DNA of 64,000 nucleotides, from contig JAIBEX010000020.1 in NCBI GenBank assembly GCA_019459455.1, forward strand, positions 1 through 64,000, given 5' to 3'. The position numbers and the translations under genes are program-made. Position 1 is the stretch's first letter; each line of letters starts with the position of its first letter. The notes under the pieces are model-generated. The model worked only from the letters and a program-made list of their open reading frames with translations, was not told where the DNA came from and did no database searches. Below are positions 10,882-19,705 of this stretch, piece after piece. The DNA is from Weeksellaceae bacterium. Lineage in GTDB: Bacteria; Bacteroidota; Bacteroidia; Flavobacteriales; Weeksellaceae.

Positions 10882-11703
10882 TTAGAACTGAATTTTTTCT
10901 GCACCGCAGTATACATTCGCATTTCCGTTTTTCAAAAAACCGATTAACGTCATGCCAAAATCTTCGGCTGTTTCCACCGCCAGTGAACTGGGTGCGCCTA
11001 TCGCGCAGACCACCTGGATTCCGGCCATCGCCGCTTTCTGTATCAGTTCAAAACTGGCTCTCCCGCTTAAAAGCAGAATTTTATCCTGCAAAAAGAATTC
11101 CTCTGAATTCGATTTCAGAAATTCAGCTCCAATGAGCTTATCCAGCGCATTATGCCGTCCTACATCTTCACGCAGTGAAGTGAGTTTCCCTTCGGAATCA
11201 AACAGTGCGGAGGCGTGGATTCCACCGGTGGCATCAAAGGTTTCCTGTGCACTTCGCAACTGACCCGGAAAGGTGAAGACATGTTTTATGTTTACCCTCA
11301 TTTCTGTTCTTATCTCCGGAATCCGGCATACCTGTTTTATGGCTTCTATACTTTCCTTGCCGCAAACCCCACAACTGCTGGTGGTATAGAAATTCCTTTT
11401 CAGTTTCTGCAGTTTTGCATCGAAGTGCGGATTCAGATTTATGGTGATTTTGTTTTCGGCAGAGGACGAGGATGCCGTTTTGCCGAGATCATTCCTTGAA
11501 AAAATAATTCCTTCAGTAAAAAGAAACCCAACAGCGAGGTCTTCATCGTTTCCGGGAGTCCTCATGGTAACCGATATCGTGGAAGTTTCGTTTCCCGATT
11601 TGAGGGCTATTTCCAGCGGTTCCTCCACAGCAAGTACATCTTCTTTCGGAATTATATTTGCGCCGAAATCTTTGATTTTTTTTATGAAAACTTCTTTAAT
11701 CAT
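10882..11703 (-). CDS. fdhD: Formate dehydrogenase accessory sulfurtransferase FdhD
   Basis: 273 aa. FdhD moves sulfur from a cysteine desulfurase (IscS) to the molybdenum cofactor to activate formate dehydrogenase. The signature SSCGVCGKESIEAI carries the CxxC essential for sulfur transfer. RTPGNDEDLAVGFLFTEGII and LREDVGRHNALDKLIGA are typical conserved blocks. It follows the NTPase-MobA fusion gene by 38 bp on the minus strand. No formate dehydrogenase gene is in the window, so its client is encoded elsewhere. Confidence 0.95.
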   Translation of the reverse strand: MIKEVFIKKIKDFGANIIPKEDVLAVEEPLEIALKSGNETSTISVTMRTPGNDEDLAVGFLFTEGIIFSRNDLGKTASSSSAENKITINLNPHFDAKLQKLKRNFYTTSSCGVCGKESIEAIKQVCRIPEIRTEMRVNIKHVFTFPGQLRSAQETFDATGGIHASALFDSEGKLTSLREDVGRHNALDKLIGAEFLKSNSEEFFLQDKILLLSGRASFELIQKAAMAGIQVVCAIGAPSSLAVETAEDFGMTLIGFLKNGNANVYCGAEKIQF

Positions 11704-11741
11704 TATTTTCTGATGTGAATTGGACTGATGGTTGAAGCTGA

Positions 11742-12815
11742 TTATCGTTTGTTAAAAAGGGGACTAAAGTTATGAAATTCCTCGCTGCTGTTAACGTTAA
11801 GAAGGAAGTCGGCATTTTCCGCTTCAATTTTTTCTGTTTTTATCCCGATCAGGAATCTGCTTACGGAATTTCCGCCCTCGGCAAAGTAACCCTGTAACTT
11901 TCCGACTGCCTCTTTTTCAAAGATGGAAATAAGCGGTTCTGTACGGTCGTTTTTCACGTAACAAATGGCTTCATGTTCTTCTCTTCTGGCATTGAAGAGT
12001 TTTATAAGATGCTCCGTTTTTAGGAGAGGATAATCGATGGCTGCTACAAAATAGCCGGTCTCCGGATCAGATTCCATCACACTTAACAGTCCTGTAAGCG
12101 GACCATTATCTTTAAAGTCCGCCTTGTCCACCACAAAAATCCCCTCTTCATTTTTTACCCAGGTCTTGTACTGATCTTCGTTAACGGATACCACTACTTC
12201 ATCGCAAAAAAGGCACAGCATTTCCCGTACTTTCTTCCATTGGATGGCATGGTCATACTGCAGCAGGGCTTTGTCCCTTTTCATTCTCGTGCTTTCACCA
12301 CCGCAGAGCACAAGTCCCTTCAATGGAACTGAACGATTGTTTTTAAAGAAATCCAGAGGCAAAATTTTGCAGGATGTTATTTTATAATGATCCAGGAATT
12401 CATCAACAAGAGTATCTCTCACCACAAAGAGAAGTTTTGGTTTTAACGGCCCGTTTTCATGGAGAATTTTGAGAAGAAATTCATGAAATCCCTGCTGTTT
12501 CCTCACTTCCAGAGGCCCGATCTCATCAATGACAAGCCATTCTGTGTCCCCCTGGAACTGCAGGTAAAGCTCTTCAGCAGCCCAACTGAAAGTTTCCTCA
12601 TCAAAAACATACTTTCCAACCTTTAACGTTGAGTTTTTGTTTTCCATTGGCCGCAATTCCCAGGTCTTCAGATTTTGAAAGGAGCGCTTACCATCAATTT
12701 TGGGAGAAAGGAAACCAGTTATATTTATAGATTTTTCAGCCCAGCGCAAAAGGGAGGTGGTTTTACCGCTTCCTTTTCTGCCTGAAAGGATGAAGATGTT
12801 CTCATTGAAAATCAT
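11742..12815 (-). CDS. Fusion of THEP1-like NTPase and MobA-like molybdenum cofactor guanylyltransferase
   Basis: 357 aa with two domains. Residues 1-~155 form a P-loop NTPase: Walker A GRKGSGKTT (12-20) and Walker B WLVIDEIGPLE (93-103), resembling THEP1/MobB-type nucleoside triphosphatases. Residues ~165-357 form a MobA-type nucleotidyltransferase with CGGESTRMKRDKALL (171-185) and a later YPLL segment. MobA joins GMP to molybdopterin to make the bis-MGD cofactor. The NTPase half could take the MobB-like role of assisting nucleotide delivery; this is inference. Next to fdhD, which serves bis-MGD formate dehydrogenases. Confidence 0.82.
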   Translation of the reverse strand: MIFNENIFILSGRKGSGKTTSLLRWAEKSINITGFLSPKIDGKRSFQNLKTWELRPMENKNSTLKVGKYVFDEETFSWAAEELYLQFQGDTEWLVIDEIGPLEVRKQQGFHEFLLKILHENGPLKPKLLFVVRDTLVDEFLDHYKITSCKILPLDFFKNNRSVPLKGLVLCGGESTRMKRDKALLQYDHAIQWKKVREMLCLFCDEVVVSVNEDQYKTWVKNEEGIFVVDKADFKDNGPLTGLLSVMESDPETGYFVAAIDYPLLKTEHLIKLFNARREEHEAICYVKNDRTEPLISIFEKEAVGKLQGYFAEGGNSVSRFLIGIKTEKIEAENADFLLNVNSSEEFHNFSPLFNKR

Positions 12816-12833
12816 TCCATAAAAATAGGGAAA

Positions 12834-13832
12834 TTATTCGTCGTCGGAAAAAAGAGCAAGCGCCATCCACGTTAAAAGGAATGTTTTTATTTTTCGGAAC
12901 ATACTACTTTCCTCTTCTGCTATAACATACGCATGCCTCGCATGGCTTCTGAATTGTGGCACAAACTCCAGCACTTCATTCAACTGTTTTTTATTCCTCA
13001 GTTTTTGTGAATTTTTCCAGCGTTGAAGCAAATATTTAAACAGGGGATTGATTACAAAGAACAGGATGCTCAAGGCGGCAAGGGTTCTTAAAAGGGAATA
13101 AATGGCCCTGTTCATAGAACCGGACAGAATGAAAACCAGGGCGATGAAAAGCATGATGAATGCAAGTCCGAGTATCCTTGTTTTCATTTTTCGTTTACGG
13201 GCTGGCGGAACATCTGCCACCCTCACCGTGCGCACTTTCATGATTGTGGCCTGTTTCTGAATGGCCTGCGGAAGCTGCACCGCAAAATTACCGGCTAAAA
13301 TCCCTCCAATAAAGTAAATGAGGCAATAAATGCCCACAATAACGACGGGCAGAAGTTCGAGACTCTGCAGGCTGAACTGTTTTGCCAGAGAACTGAAGAA
13401 TTCCTGAAAAGCTTCCCAAATGTTCTTTCCAAAGATGAGCACGAGCATCAGTAATTTCTGTAAAGCACTTTCCAGAAGCGCGATGACTCCGTACAGGATG
13501 GCAGAAAACCTGCTGACGTCCATTAATGTATAGATTGCGGCTCCCACGAGACCCTGAAACATGACGGCCACATAGGCAGTAATCGGGGAGTGCGGGCTCG
13601 CGATCGCTTTGATCAGGATTACGATAAGGGTAGCCTGAACAATGGTCCTGAATTTTCTTTCGGTATACATTGCCATAAAAGTCACGATCATCACCGCAAA
13701 ACTTCCGAGGATGAGTCCGCTGAATGGCAGTTTCATGGCGTGGAATATGCCGCCCAGACCGCTTTCGCTCACGGCCCAGAGTGCCGTAAGTTTGGTGATG
13801 AGGTTTGGTGAAATGTATCTTGCTTTACGCAT
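12834..13832 (-). CDS. Polytopic membrane protein, possible ECF S-component-like
   Basis: About 332 aa. Around eight hydrophobic segments are visible: five to six in residues ~15-200, then two after a basic linker (PPARKRKMKTR). The N-terminal half (GGIFHAMKLPFSGLILGSFAVMI, then ASPHSPITAYVAVMFQGLVGAAIY) recalls substrate-binding S components of ECF transporters, but I am not certain. The ATG at 13832 is preferred to an earlier one at 13868 because the basic MRKARYISPN is a more natural N-terminus. The NTPase-MobA gene starts 18 bp downstream and the gene follows murA in the same direction. Transport of a metal, oxyanion or vitamin is speculative. Confidence 0.6.
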   Translation of the reverse strand: MRKARYISPNLITKLTALWAVSESGLGGIFHAMKLPFSGLILGSFAVMIVTFMAMYTERKFRTIVQATLIVILIKAIASPHSPITAYVAVMFQGLVGAAIYTLMDVSRFSAILYGVIALLESALQKLLMLVLIFGKNIWEAFQEFFSSLAKQFSLQSLELLPVVIVGIYCLIYFIGGILAGNFAVQLPQAIQKQATIMKVRTVRVADVPPARKRKMKTRILGLAFIMLFIALVFILSGSMNRAIYSLLRTLAALSILFFVINPLFKYLLQRWKNSQKLRNKKQLNEVLEFVPQFRSHARHAYVIAEEESSMFRKIKTFLLTWMALALFSDDE

Positions 13833-13887
13833 GAAATCTATATAAGAAATGCAGCCTTGACGCTGCATTCTGTACTGAAGTTAAATG

Positions 13888-15195
13888 TTAAATTCTTTCA
13901 ATGTCGGCGCCCAGGGCTTTCAGTCTGCCGTCTATGTTTTCATATCCGCGGTCTATCTGTTCGATATTGTGAATGGTAGATTTCCCTTCCGCAGAAAGAG
14001 CGGCGATCAACAGTGCGTTTCCGGCTCTAATGTCCGGAGAAATCATGGTGGTTCCGCGCAGCGGCGATTCATGATTTAATCCAACTACCGTTGCCCGGTG
14101 CGGATCACACAGGATAATCTGTGCACCCATATCAATCAGCTTATCAACAAAGAATAACCGTGATTCAAACATTTTCTGATGAACGAGCACTGTTCCGTTA
14201 GCCTGAGTGGCTACCACAAGCACGATGGACAGTAGATCCGGCGTAAAACCCGGCCATGGTGCATCCGAAACCGTAAGGATCGATCCGTCGATGAATTTCT
14301 GGATCTTATAATGTTCCTGTGCGGGAATGAAGATGTCCTCCCCCGATTTTTCCAGCTGAATTCCCAGTTTTCTGAATGTGTTTGGAATAACCCCCAAATG
14401 GTTCCATTCTACATTTTTTATCGTAATTTCCGATTTGGTCATCGCTGCCAAACCAATCCAGGAGCCAATTTCTACCATATCCGGAAGCATCGTGTGCTCA
14501 GTGCCGCCCAGGTAAGTGACCCCTTCTATTGTTAAAAGATTGGATCCTATTCCGGTAATCTTTGCCCCCATCCTGTTCAGCATCTTGCAGAGCTGCTGCA
14601 AATATGGTTCACAGGCTGCGTTGTAAATCCTGGTTTTTCCTTTAGCTAAAACCGCTGCCATAACAATGTTGGCGGTACCTGTAACCGAGGCTTCCTCCAG
14701 TAAAATAAATTTACCACTAAGCTCCTTGGCCTTCAAACAGTAGCAGAATTCATTCTCATCATACAGAAATTCGGCACCCAATTCCACAAACCCCTGGAAA
14801 TGAGTGTCCAGACGTCTTCTGCCAATTTTGTCTCCGCCGGGCGTTGGCATGTATGCTTCTCCAAAGCGGGCAAGCATCGGACCCAGCAGCATAATGGACC
14901 CGCGTAGTTTTGCTCCGTCTTTCTTAAAATCTGCTGATTTTATATAGTCAAAATTGACTTTGTCGGCCTTAAAGGAGTAATCGCCATGTGCATGCTTGGT
15001 TATTTTCACTTCAAAATCGGCCAGAATTTCAATAAGCCGGTTTACATCGTGGATGTCCGGAATGTTTTTTATACGAACCTCTTCATTGGTAAGCAAGACG
15101 GCGCACAGGATTTGCAGCGCCTCATTTTTCGCCCCTTGAGGCGTAATTTCACCGTGAAGTTGTTTTCCGCCCCGTATCTGAAATGTTCCGCTCAT
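13888..15195 (-). CDS. murA: UDP-N-acetylglucosamine 1-carboxyvinyltransferase MurA with Asp at the fosfomycin-target position
   Basis: 435 aa. First committed step of peptidoglycan synthesis: transfers enolpyruvate from PEP to UDP-GlcNAc in the cytosol. PQGAKNEALQ near the N-terminus carries the conserved Lys23. The catalytic loop reads PGGDKIGRRRLDTH, so Asp122 (codon GAC at 14832-14830) stands where E. coli has Cys115. An Asp at this site keeps activity but blocks covalent inactivation by fosfomycin. It overlaps the upstream DUF4290 gene by 1 nt (TAATG), implying translational coupling. Identity is certain; the resistance phenotype is predicted. Confidence 0.98.
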   Translation of the reverse strand: MSGTFQIRGGKQLHGEITPQGAKNEALQILCAVLLTNEEVRIKNIPDIHDVNRLIEILADFEVKITKHAHGDYSFKADKVNFDYIKSADFKKDGAKLRGSIMLLGPMLARFGEAYMPTPGGDKIGRRRLDTHFQGFVELGAEFLYDENEFCYCLKAKELSGKFILLEEASVTGTANIVMAAVLAKGKTRIYNAACEPYLQQLCKMLNRMGAKITGIGSNLLTIEGVTYLGGTEHTMLPDMVEIGSWIGLAAMTKSEITIKNVEWNHLGVIPNTFRKLGIQLEKSGEDIFIPAQEHYKIQKFIDGSILTVSDAPWPGFTPDLLSIVLVVATQANGTVLVHQKMFESRLFFVDKLIDMGAQIILCDPHRATVVGLNHESPLRGTTMISPDIRAGNALLIAALSAEGKSTIHNIEQIDRGYENIDGRLKALGADIERI

Positions 15196-15845
15196 TACTT
15201 CCTTCTGTTTTGATTCTGTGGATTCCGGTGCCTGTTTTGATTTTTAGGGTTCTGTCCCTGGCTTTGGTTTTTCTGGTTTTTATTGCGGGTGCTGCTGTGG
15301 TAAATCTTGCTTTTTTCAAGTGATTCCAACCCGGTCAAATCCAGACGGTCTTCAGAAAGTTCCTTCAGGTGCCTGAAAATAACATCATCAGTAACATGTT
15401 CTTTATTATAGATGTTGTAAGATTTCTTCATGTTATTGGCAATAACCTCGATCAATGCCTCTTTTTCATCGCCTTCTTCGAGTACGATGGCCTTCTCTAT
15501 CAACTGGAGAATGCTTTTTCCGTAGAATTTAAAATCTCCCTGGAGCTTTGGGTATTCCATTTTCTTTGGTTTTTCAGCAAGCTGCTCGCGTGTCGGGAAA
15601 GGGTAGGGTGAAGTTACATCAAGGTCATATTCGGCAAGGATATAAAGGTGATCCCAAAGTTTATGTTTGTAATTCTCTTCATCACGGAGTTGTGGGTTTC
15701 TCTGACCCATAAAATCTACAATGGCTACTGCCATTTCATCCCGCTCTTCTTTGTTTTCAAGTTCCTTGCAGCGTTCAACCAGCTGCTGTATGATGCGGCC
15801 GTATTCCGGCATATGTAGTTGTGTTCGGTCGGTATTGTATTCCAT
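15195..15845 (-). CDS. DUF4290 family protein
   Basis: About 216 aa. A Bacteroidetes-specific family, mostly helical (YNTDRTQLHMPEYGRIIQQLVERCKELENKEERDEMAVAIVDFMGQRNPQLRD). The last ~35 residues are a low-complexity tail of N, Q, R and K (NQNRHRNPQNQNRRK) that could bind nucleic acid. A start at 15944 is possible, but TATATTTG lies 5 nt before the ATG at 15845, which also matches the usual family N-terminus MEYNTDR. It is coupled to murA by TAATG. Function unknown; its conserved place beside murA suggests a link to envelope growth. Confidence 0.88.
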   Translation of the reverse strand: MEYNTDRTQLHMPEYGRIIQQLVERCKELENKEERDEMAVAIVDFMGQRNPQLRDEENYKHKLWDHLYILAEYDLDVTSPYPFPTREQLAEKPKKMEYPKLQGDFKFYGKSILQLIEKAIVLEEGDEKEALIEVIANNMKKSYNIYNKEHVTDDVIFRHLKELSEDRLDLTGLESLEKSKIYHSSTRNKNQKNQSQGQNPKNQNRHRNPQNQNRRK

Positions 15846-15850
15846 AGGTG

Positions 15851-15858
15851 CAAATATA
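15851..15858 (-). promoter_or_regulatory. -7 element, near-leaderless, for DUF4290-murA
   Basis: Minus-strand TATATTTG, then CACCT, then ATG at 15845. It lies inside non-coding DNA between the DCC gene stop and the DUF4290 start. Confidence 0.5.
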
Positions 15859-15898
15859 AGGTTTTGTTGGAAGTTGGAAATCGGTAAGGTCTGTAGAT

Positions 15899-16303
15899 TT
15901 AGGAAATCATCTTTTTTCGCTGTGCTTCGTTGGGTACAAAACATTTCTGCGAAGATAGTTTCAGTCTGTTTGCTGCGATTTTATCATAGATTTTATCCGA
16001 AAAGAACCTCGGAAAAATATTGAGCTGCGCCAGTAAACCGTACGTGCCGCCCAAAATTTTTGCGATCTCAAGGACTGCCTTCGATTTTACGAGATAAAAA
16101 GCATGGGGTTTCCAGAGATAAAGGGTGTTGAACTGATTGGACTGCAAACCTCTTTCCCTTAGGAATTGCTGGCCAAAGTCGGACTGTAAGGCGGAAAATA
16201 AAAACCGGTCGTCGCGGTCTTTTTCTATAATCCATTGAACCCAGTAATTGCAGAAACCGCAGTCCCCGTCATAAAAAACGTAATATTTTGTAGGAGCGGT
16301 CAA
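15899..16303 (-). CDS. DCC family thiol-disulfide oxidoreductase-like protein (DUF393)
   Basis: 134 aa. The N-terminal signature VFYDGDCGFCNYWVQWI contains the DxDCxFC motif that names the DCC family, and LFSALQSDFGQQFL follows as in other members. A thioredoxin-like fold with a redox-active CxxC is expected; the substrate is unknown. There is no ATG; the reading frame begins at a TTG only 6 nt after the stop of the upstream heme-binding gene, so re-initiation after that gene is likely. Confidence 0.85.
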   Translation of the reverse strand: MTAPTKYYVFYDGDCGFCNYWVQWIIEKDRDDRFLFSALQSDFGQQFLRERGLQSNQFNTLYLWKPHAFYLVKSKAVLEIAKILGGTYGLLAQLNIFPRFFSDKIYDKIAANRLKLSSQKCFVPNEAQRKKMIS

Positions 16304-16309
16304 AGCAAG

Positions 16310-16792
16310 CTATTTTTTTGCCTCCTCTGGGGGAAGGTCATATTCTGTGCGGATGTCACTTTCCACAGACTTGAAATATCTGACGATTTCGTCCCGCTGC
16401 GCCGTGGTGAATTTCGCTTCCGGATGGCCTAAGATATATGATTCCAATGGCATTTCGCCTGTTTCAACCATCTCTACTGCTTCGTAAAGTTTATGGGCCT
16501 GCCTTTTCGGTTCATAAGTCGCAAATGTGGAGAAGTTAAGTTTTTTACGACCCTCATCAATATGGGACTTCAGAAACCAGGCTATCGGTTGGATATTGGT
16601 GTACCACGGATATTTTGTTTCGTTGCTGTGACAGTCGTAGCAGCCATTGCGTATCAGGTTTGCCGTGTTTTGCGGAGTATTTTTTATGGTCAGGAAATCC
16701 ATTCCCTGATTCACAGGTGGATTGGTCCTATCGATCCTGAAAAACTGAATAAGTATAAAAGCGACCAGCAAAACGACGAGTATTTTCTTCAT
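16310..16792 (-). CDS. Heme-binding domain protein, periplasmic, with one CxxCH
   Basis: 160 aa. An N-terminal hydrophobic helix (ILVVLLVAFILIQFF) is a signal anchor. NLIRNGCYDCHSNETKYPWYTNIQPIAWFL contains a CxxCH c-type heme site and matches the haem_bd family in Bacteroidetes. It is probably a membrane-anchored periplasmic monoheme protein. PLESYILGHPEAKFTTAQRDEIVRYF is the conserved C-terminal part. It is divergent from der and begins a likely operon with the DCC protein, two redox-type genes side by side. Confidence 0.88.
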   Translation of the reverse strand: MKKILVVLLVAFILIQFFRIDRTNPPVNQGMDFLTIKNTPQNTANLIRNGCYDCHSNETKYPWYTNIQPIAWFLKSHIDEGRKKLNFSTFATYEPKRQAHKLYEAVEMVETGEMPLESYILGHPEAKFTTAQRDEIVRYFKSVESDIRTEYDLPPEEAKK

Positions 16793-16859
16793 TTAAAATG
16801 ATTTGATCAGGTGAATTTACAAAATTAATAGGAAAAAGACTTCTTAAAATTTTAAAACC

Positions 16860-16867
16860 TATCTTTG
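16860..16867 (+). promoter_or_regulatory. -7 element for der (TATCTTTG)
   Basis: TATCTTTGC matches the consensus and lies 65 nt before the der ATG, giving a leader of about 60 nt, unlike the near-leaderless genes elsewhere. Confidence 0.6.
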
Positions 16868-16932
16868 CAAAAATTTTTGGGCTTCAAAGGATGAAGTAAC
16901 CCATTAATAATTACATTATTAAACAAAATTTT

Positions 16933-18243
16933 ATGAGCAATATCGTTGCAATCGTTGGGCGCCCCAACGTAGGAAAATCAACCCTTTTTAACCGTTTTCT
17001 AGAAAGAAGAGAAGCCATTGTAGATTCCACTTCAGGTGTTACAAGAGACCGTCATTACGGAAAATCTGACTGGAACGGTGTAGAATTCACCGTAATTGAC
17101 ACCGGTGGTTATGAAGTAAATACCGATGATGTCTTTCAGGAAGAAATCTCTAAGCAGGTGCAGCTTGCGATCGACGAAGCAACGTCCATCATATTTATGC
17201 TGAATGTGGAAGAAGGCCTGACGGATACCGACCAGGAAATATTCGAGATGCTCCGCCGTTCAAACAAGCCGGTTTATGTAACGATTAACAAAGTGGATTC
17301 CGCAAAGGAGGAACTTGCGGCTACAGAATTCTATCAGTTAGGCATTGAAAAATATTTTACCCTTTCTTCTGCAACGGGTTCCGGTACAGGAGAGCTGCTG
17401 GATGCAATCGTAAGTGAATTTCCCACTACAGATTATAAGGATCCGTTTGAAGGCCTTCCGAAAATTACAATCGCCGGAAGACCTAATGTGGGTAAATCTA
17501 CTTTAACCAATGCGCTTCTCGATAAGGAACAAAATATCGTAACCGACGTTGCGGGAACAACAAGAGATTCCATACAGACTTTATACAATAAATTCGGGCA
17601 CGAATTTGTTCTGGTGGACACTGCCGGTATGCGCCGTAAGGCAAAGGTTAAGGAAGACCTGGAATTTTATTCCGTCATGCGTTCCATCCGTTCCATTGAA
17701 TACTCAGATGTTGTAATAATCATGGTGGATGCAACCATCGGCTGGGAATCTCAGGATATGAACATTTTCGGCCTTGCCCAGAAAAACAGGAAAGGAATTG
17801 TGATTGTCGTGAACAAATGGGATTTGGTGGAAGAGAAAAAGACCAACACCACCCGTGATTTCGAGAATCAGATTAAAGACAAAATCGGCCAGTTTACAGA
17901 TATTCCGATTCTGTTTATCTCCGCTTTAACTAAGCAGAGGATACTGAAAGCCGTGGAAATGGCCATGGAAGTCTACGAAAACAGGGCGAAGAAAATTAAG
18001 ACATCGAAACTGAATGAAGTGATGCTGCCCGTTTTTGAACATACTCCGCCACCGGCCAACAAAGGGAAATATGTTAAGATAAAATATTGTGTTCAGCTGC
18101 CGACCCCAAGCCCGCAGTTTGTGTTTTTCTGCAACCTGCCACAGTATGTGAAGGAGCCGTATAAAAGATTTACGGAAAACCAACTTCGCAAATACTTCGG
18201 GTTTACCGGTGTTCCGATAGAAGTGTATTTCCGTCAGAAATAA
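16933..18243 (+). CDS. der: Ribosome assembly GTPase Der (EngA)
   Basis: 436 aa. A double-GTPase needed for 50S ribosomal subunit assembly. G1 motifs GRPNVGKS occur twice (about residues 8-15 and 182-189), each followed by DTxG (DTGGYE, DTAGMRR) and N/TKxD motifs (NKVD, NKWD). A C-terminal KH-like domain (PPANKGKYVKIKYCVQ...FTGVPIEVYFRQK) completes the standard layout. Own promoter and terminator, so it is transcribed alone. Confidence 0.99.
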   Translation: MSNIVAIVGRPNVGKSTLFNRFLERREAIVDSTSGVTRDRHYGKSDWNGVEFTVIDTGGYEVNTDDVFQEEISKQVQLAIDEATSIIFMLNVEEGLTDTDQEIFEMLRRSNKPVYVTINKVDSAKEELAATEFYQLGIEKYFTLSSATGSGTGELLDAIVSEFPTTDYKDPFEGLPKITIAGRPNVGKSTLTNALLDKEQNIVTDVAGTTRDSIQTLYNKFGHEFVLVDTAGMRRKAKVKEDLEFYSVMRSIRSIEYSDVVIIMVDATIGWESQDMNIFGLAQKNRKGIVIVVNKWDLVEEKKTNTTRDFENQIKDKIGQFTDIPILFISALTKQRILKAVEMAMEVYENRAKKIKTSKLNEVMLPVFEHTPPPANKGKYVKIKYCVQLPTPSPQFVFFCNLPQYVKEPYKRFTENQLRKYFGFTGVPIEVYFRQK

Positions 18244-18250
18244 GACATTG

Positions 18251-18281
18251 GCCTTTCAGTTTTTCTGAAAGGCTTTTTTTT
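18251..18281 (+). terminator. Rho-independent terminator after der
   Basis: GCCTTTCAG (18251-18259), TTTTT loop, CTGAAAGGC (18265-18273), then eight T. Confidence 0.92.
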
Positions 18282-18319
18282 ACATTTTTTTTCCGAAATT
18301 TGACTTATAAATACGATTT

Positions 18320-18970
18320 ATGACAACTGTTTTATCCGAACAATTCTCCCTTGTAAATACCTGGATTAACGAACTTCGCAATGTAGACCTTCAGACTGAC
18401 CGTCTGAAATTCCGCAGGAATATGGAACGCATCGGGGAAATCGCGGCTTTCGAAATCAGTAAGCATCTTGAACAGAAGGAAATTGAAATTACCACACCAC
18501 TTGATAAGATTAAGGTTCGGGAGATTGCTGTTCAGCCCGTTATCACCACCATTTTGCGGGCCGGTGTGCCTTTGTTCCAGGGAATTCTGAATTATATTGA
18601 TAAAGCAGACTGCGGCTTTGTAGCCGCCTACAGAAAGCACGATGCAAATGACTATTTTTCCATAAAGCAGGATTATCTGACCTGCCCTAACATTGATGGC
18701 CGGCCACTGATTGTCGCGGATCCGATGCTGGCTACCGGCGCAAGTCTTATTGAAGCCATAAAGGACCTGCTGAACCACGGAAAGCCCACGCAACTCCATA
18801 TCGTAGCAGCAATCGCGTCAAAACAGGGGGTTGAAACCATCCGCAGTGCTTATCCGGAAGCGTATATTTGGGTGGGCGTAGTTGACGAAAACTTAACTTC
18901 GAAAGGGTATATTACCCCTGGTCTGGGCGACGCCGGCGATTTGTCATACGGTGAAAAACTGCAGCGATAA
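18320..18970 (+). CDS. upp: Uracil phosphoribosyltransferase
   Basis: 216 aa. Pyrimidine salvage: makes UMP from uracil and PRPP. The PRPP-binding motif VADPMLATGASLIEAI and the uracil-site C-terminal segment YITPGLGDAGDLSYGEKL are both complete. TTILRAGVPLFQGIL is the other conserved block. No obvious operon partner; convergent with the ComF-like gene. Confidence 0.97.
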   Translation: MTTVLSEQFSLVNTWINELRNVDLQTDRLKFRRNMERIGEIAAFEISKHLEQKEIEITTPLDKIKVREIAVQPVITTILRAGVPLFQGILNYIDKADCGFVAAYRKHDANDYFSIKQDYLTCPNIDGRPLIVADPMLATGASLIEAIKDLLNHGKPTQLHIVAAIASKQGVETIRSAYPEAYIWVGVVDENLTSKGYITPGLGDAGDLSYGEKLQR

Positions 18971-18993
18971 CGTTTTCAACTTTAACCTTCACC

Positions 18994-19647
18994 TTAATCC
19001 ACGGCCATTACCAGCACTGAGACCTTATTGTTTCCTGTTTTCAGGATTTCCCAGGCTACGGAACTCATCGTATTTCCGGTGGTGAACACGTCATCTATGA
19101 GCAGGATGTGTTTATTTTCTATAGTTCTCGTGATGGAAAAAAGGTCTCCAGTCTCCGCACGGTGTGATTTGTCTTTTTTTGCCTGTGCCCTGCGGTAATG
19201 ATTCCTCCGGATTAAGCCGTGGTCAAAAGGAATGTTAAGTGTTTGTGATAAGGTCTCTGTGAAAAGGTGAAGCTGGTTGTAGCCCCTTTCTCTTAGTTTT
19301 TTCGGATGAAGCGGAACGGTAACCATCAAATCGGGTTTTGTACCTTTAAACTCCAACCGTTCGTAAACCCAATGCGCCAGGACCTTTCCGGTTTTTTCCC
19401 TTTTTCCGTATTTAAGCTGATGAACTATTTTCCGGCTCAGGCTGTCTTTTTCAAACTGCATCAGCGCTAGGGCATTTTCAACCGGAAATAAGAGTTTGCA
19501 TCTTTCCTTCAGCATATTGTCTTCTGCAAATACTTGGTGTGTGAAATGAATCTGGCCAAAACAGATTTCACAGACCAGTTCCTCACCGCTTATGATACGG
19601 TTGCATTCCAGACAGCGGTTTGGGAAAATGAGATCTAGGAGGCTCAT
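18994..19647 (-). CDS. ComF family phosphoribosyltransferase-like protein
   Basis: About 217 aa. An N-terminal zinc-binding Cys pair set (FPNRCLECNRII...VCEICFGQI) precedes a phosphoribosyltransferase domain with HILLIDDVFTTGNTM. This is the ComF/GntX family, linked to DNA uptake in competent bacteria, although many carriers are not known to be competent. A TTG at 19668 would add seven residues, but the ATG at 19647 gives the usual MSLLDLIFPNRC N-terminus. Transcribed toward upp. Confidence 0.9.
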   Translation of the reverse strand: MSLLDLIFPNRCLECNRIISGEELVCEICFGQIHFTHQVFAEDNMLKERCKLLFPVENALALMQFEKDSLSRKIVHQLKYGKREKTGKVLAHWVYERLEFKGTKPDLMVTVPLHPKKLRERGYNQLHLFTETLSQTLNIPFDHGLIRRNHYRRAQAKKDKSHRAETGDLFSITRTIENKHILLIDDVFTTGNTMSSVAWEILKTGNNKVSVLVMAVD

Positions 19648-19705
19648 CGCATTTTTTTTATCGAACAATAAAGTTTTTTGTTAAAGACTTATTAATTTAA
19701 TCACG

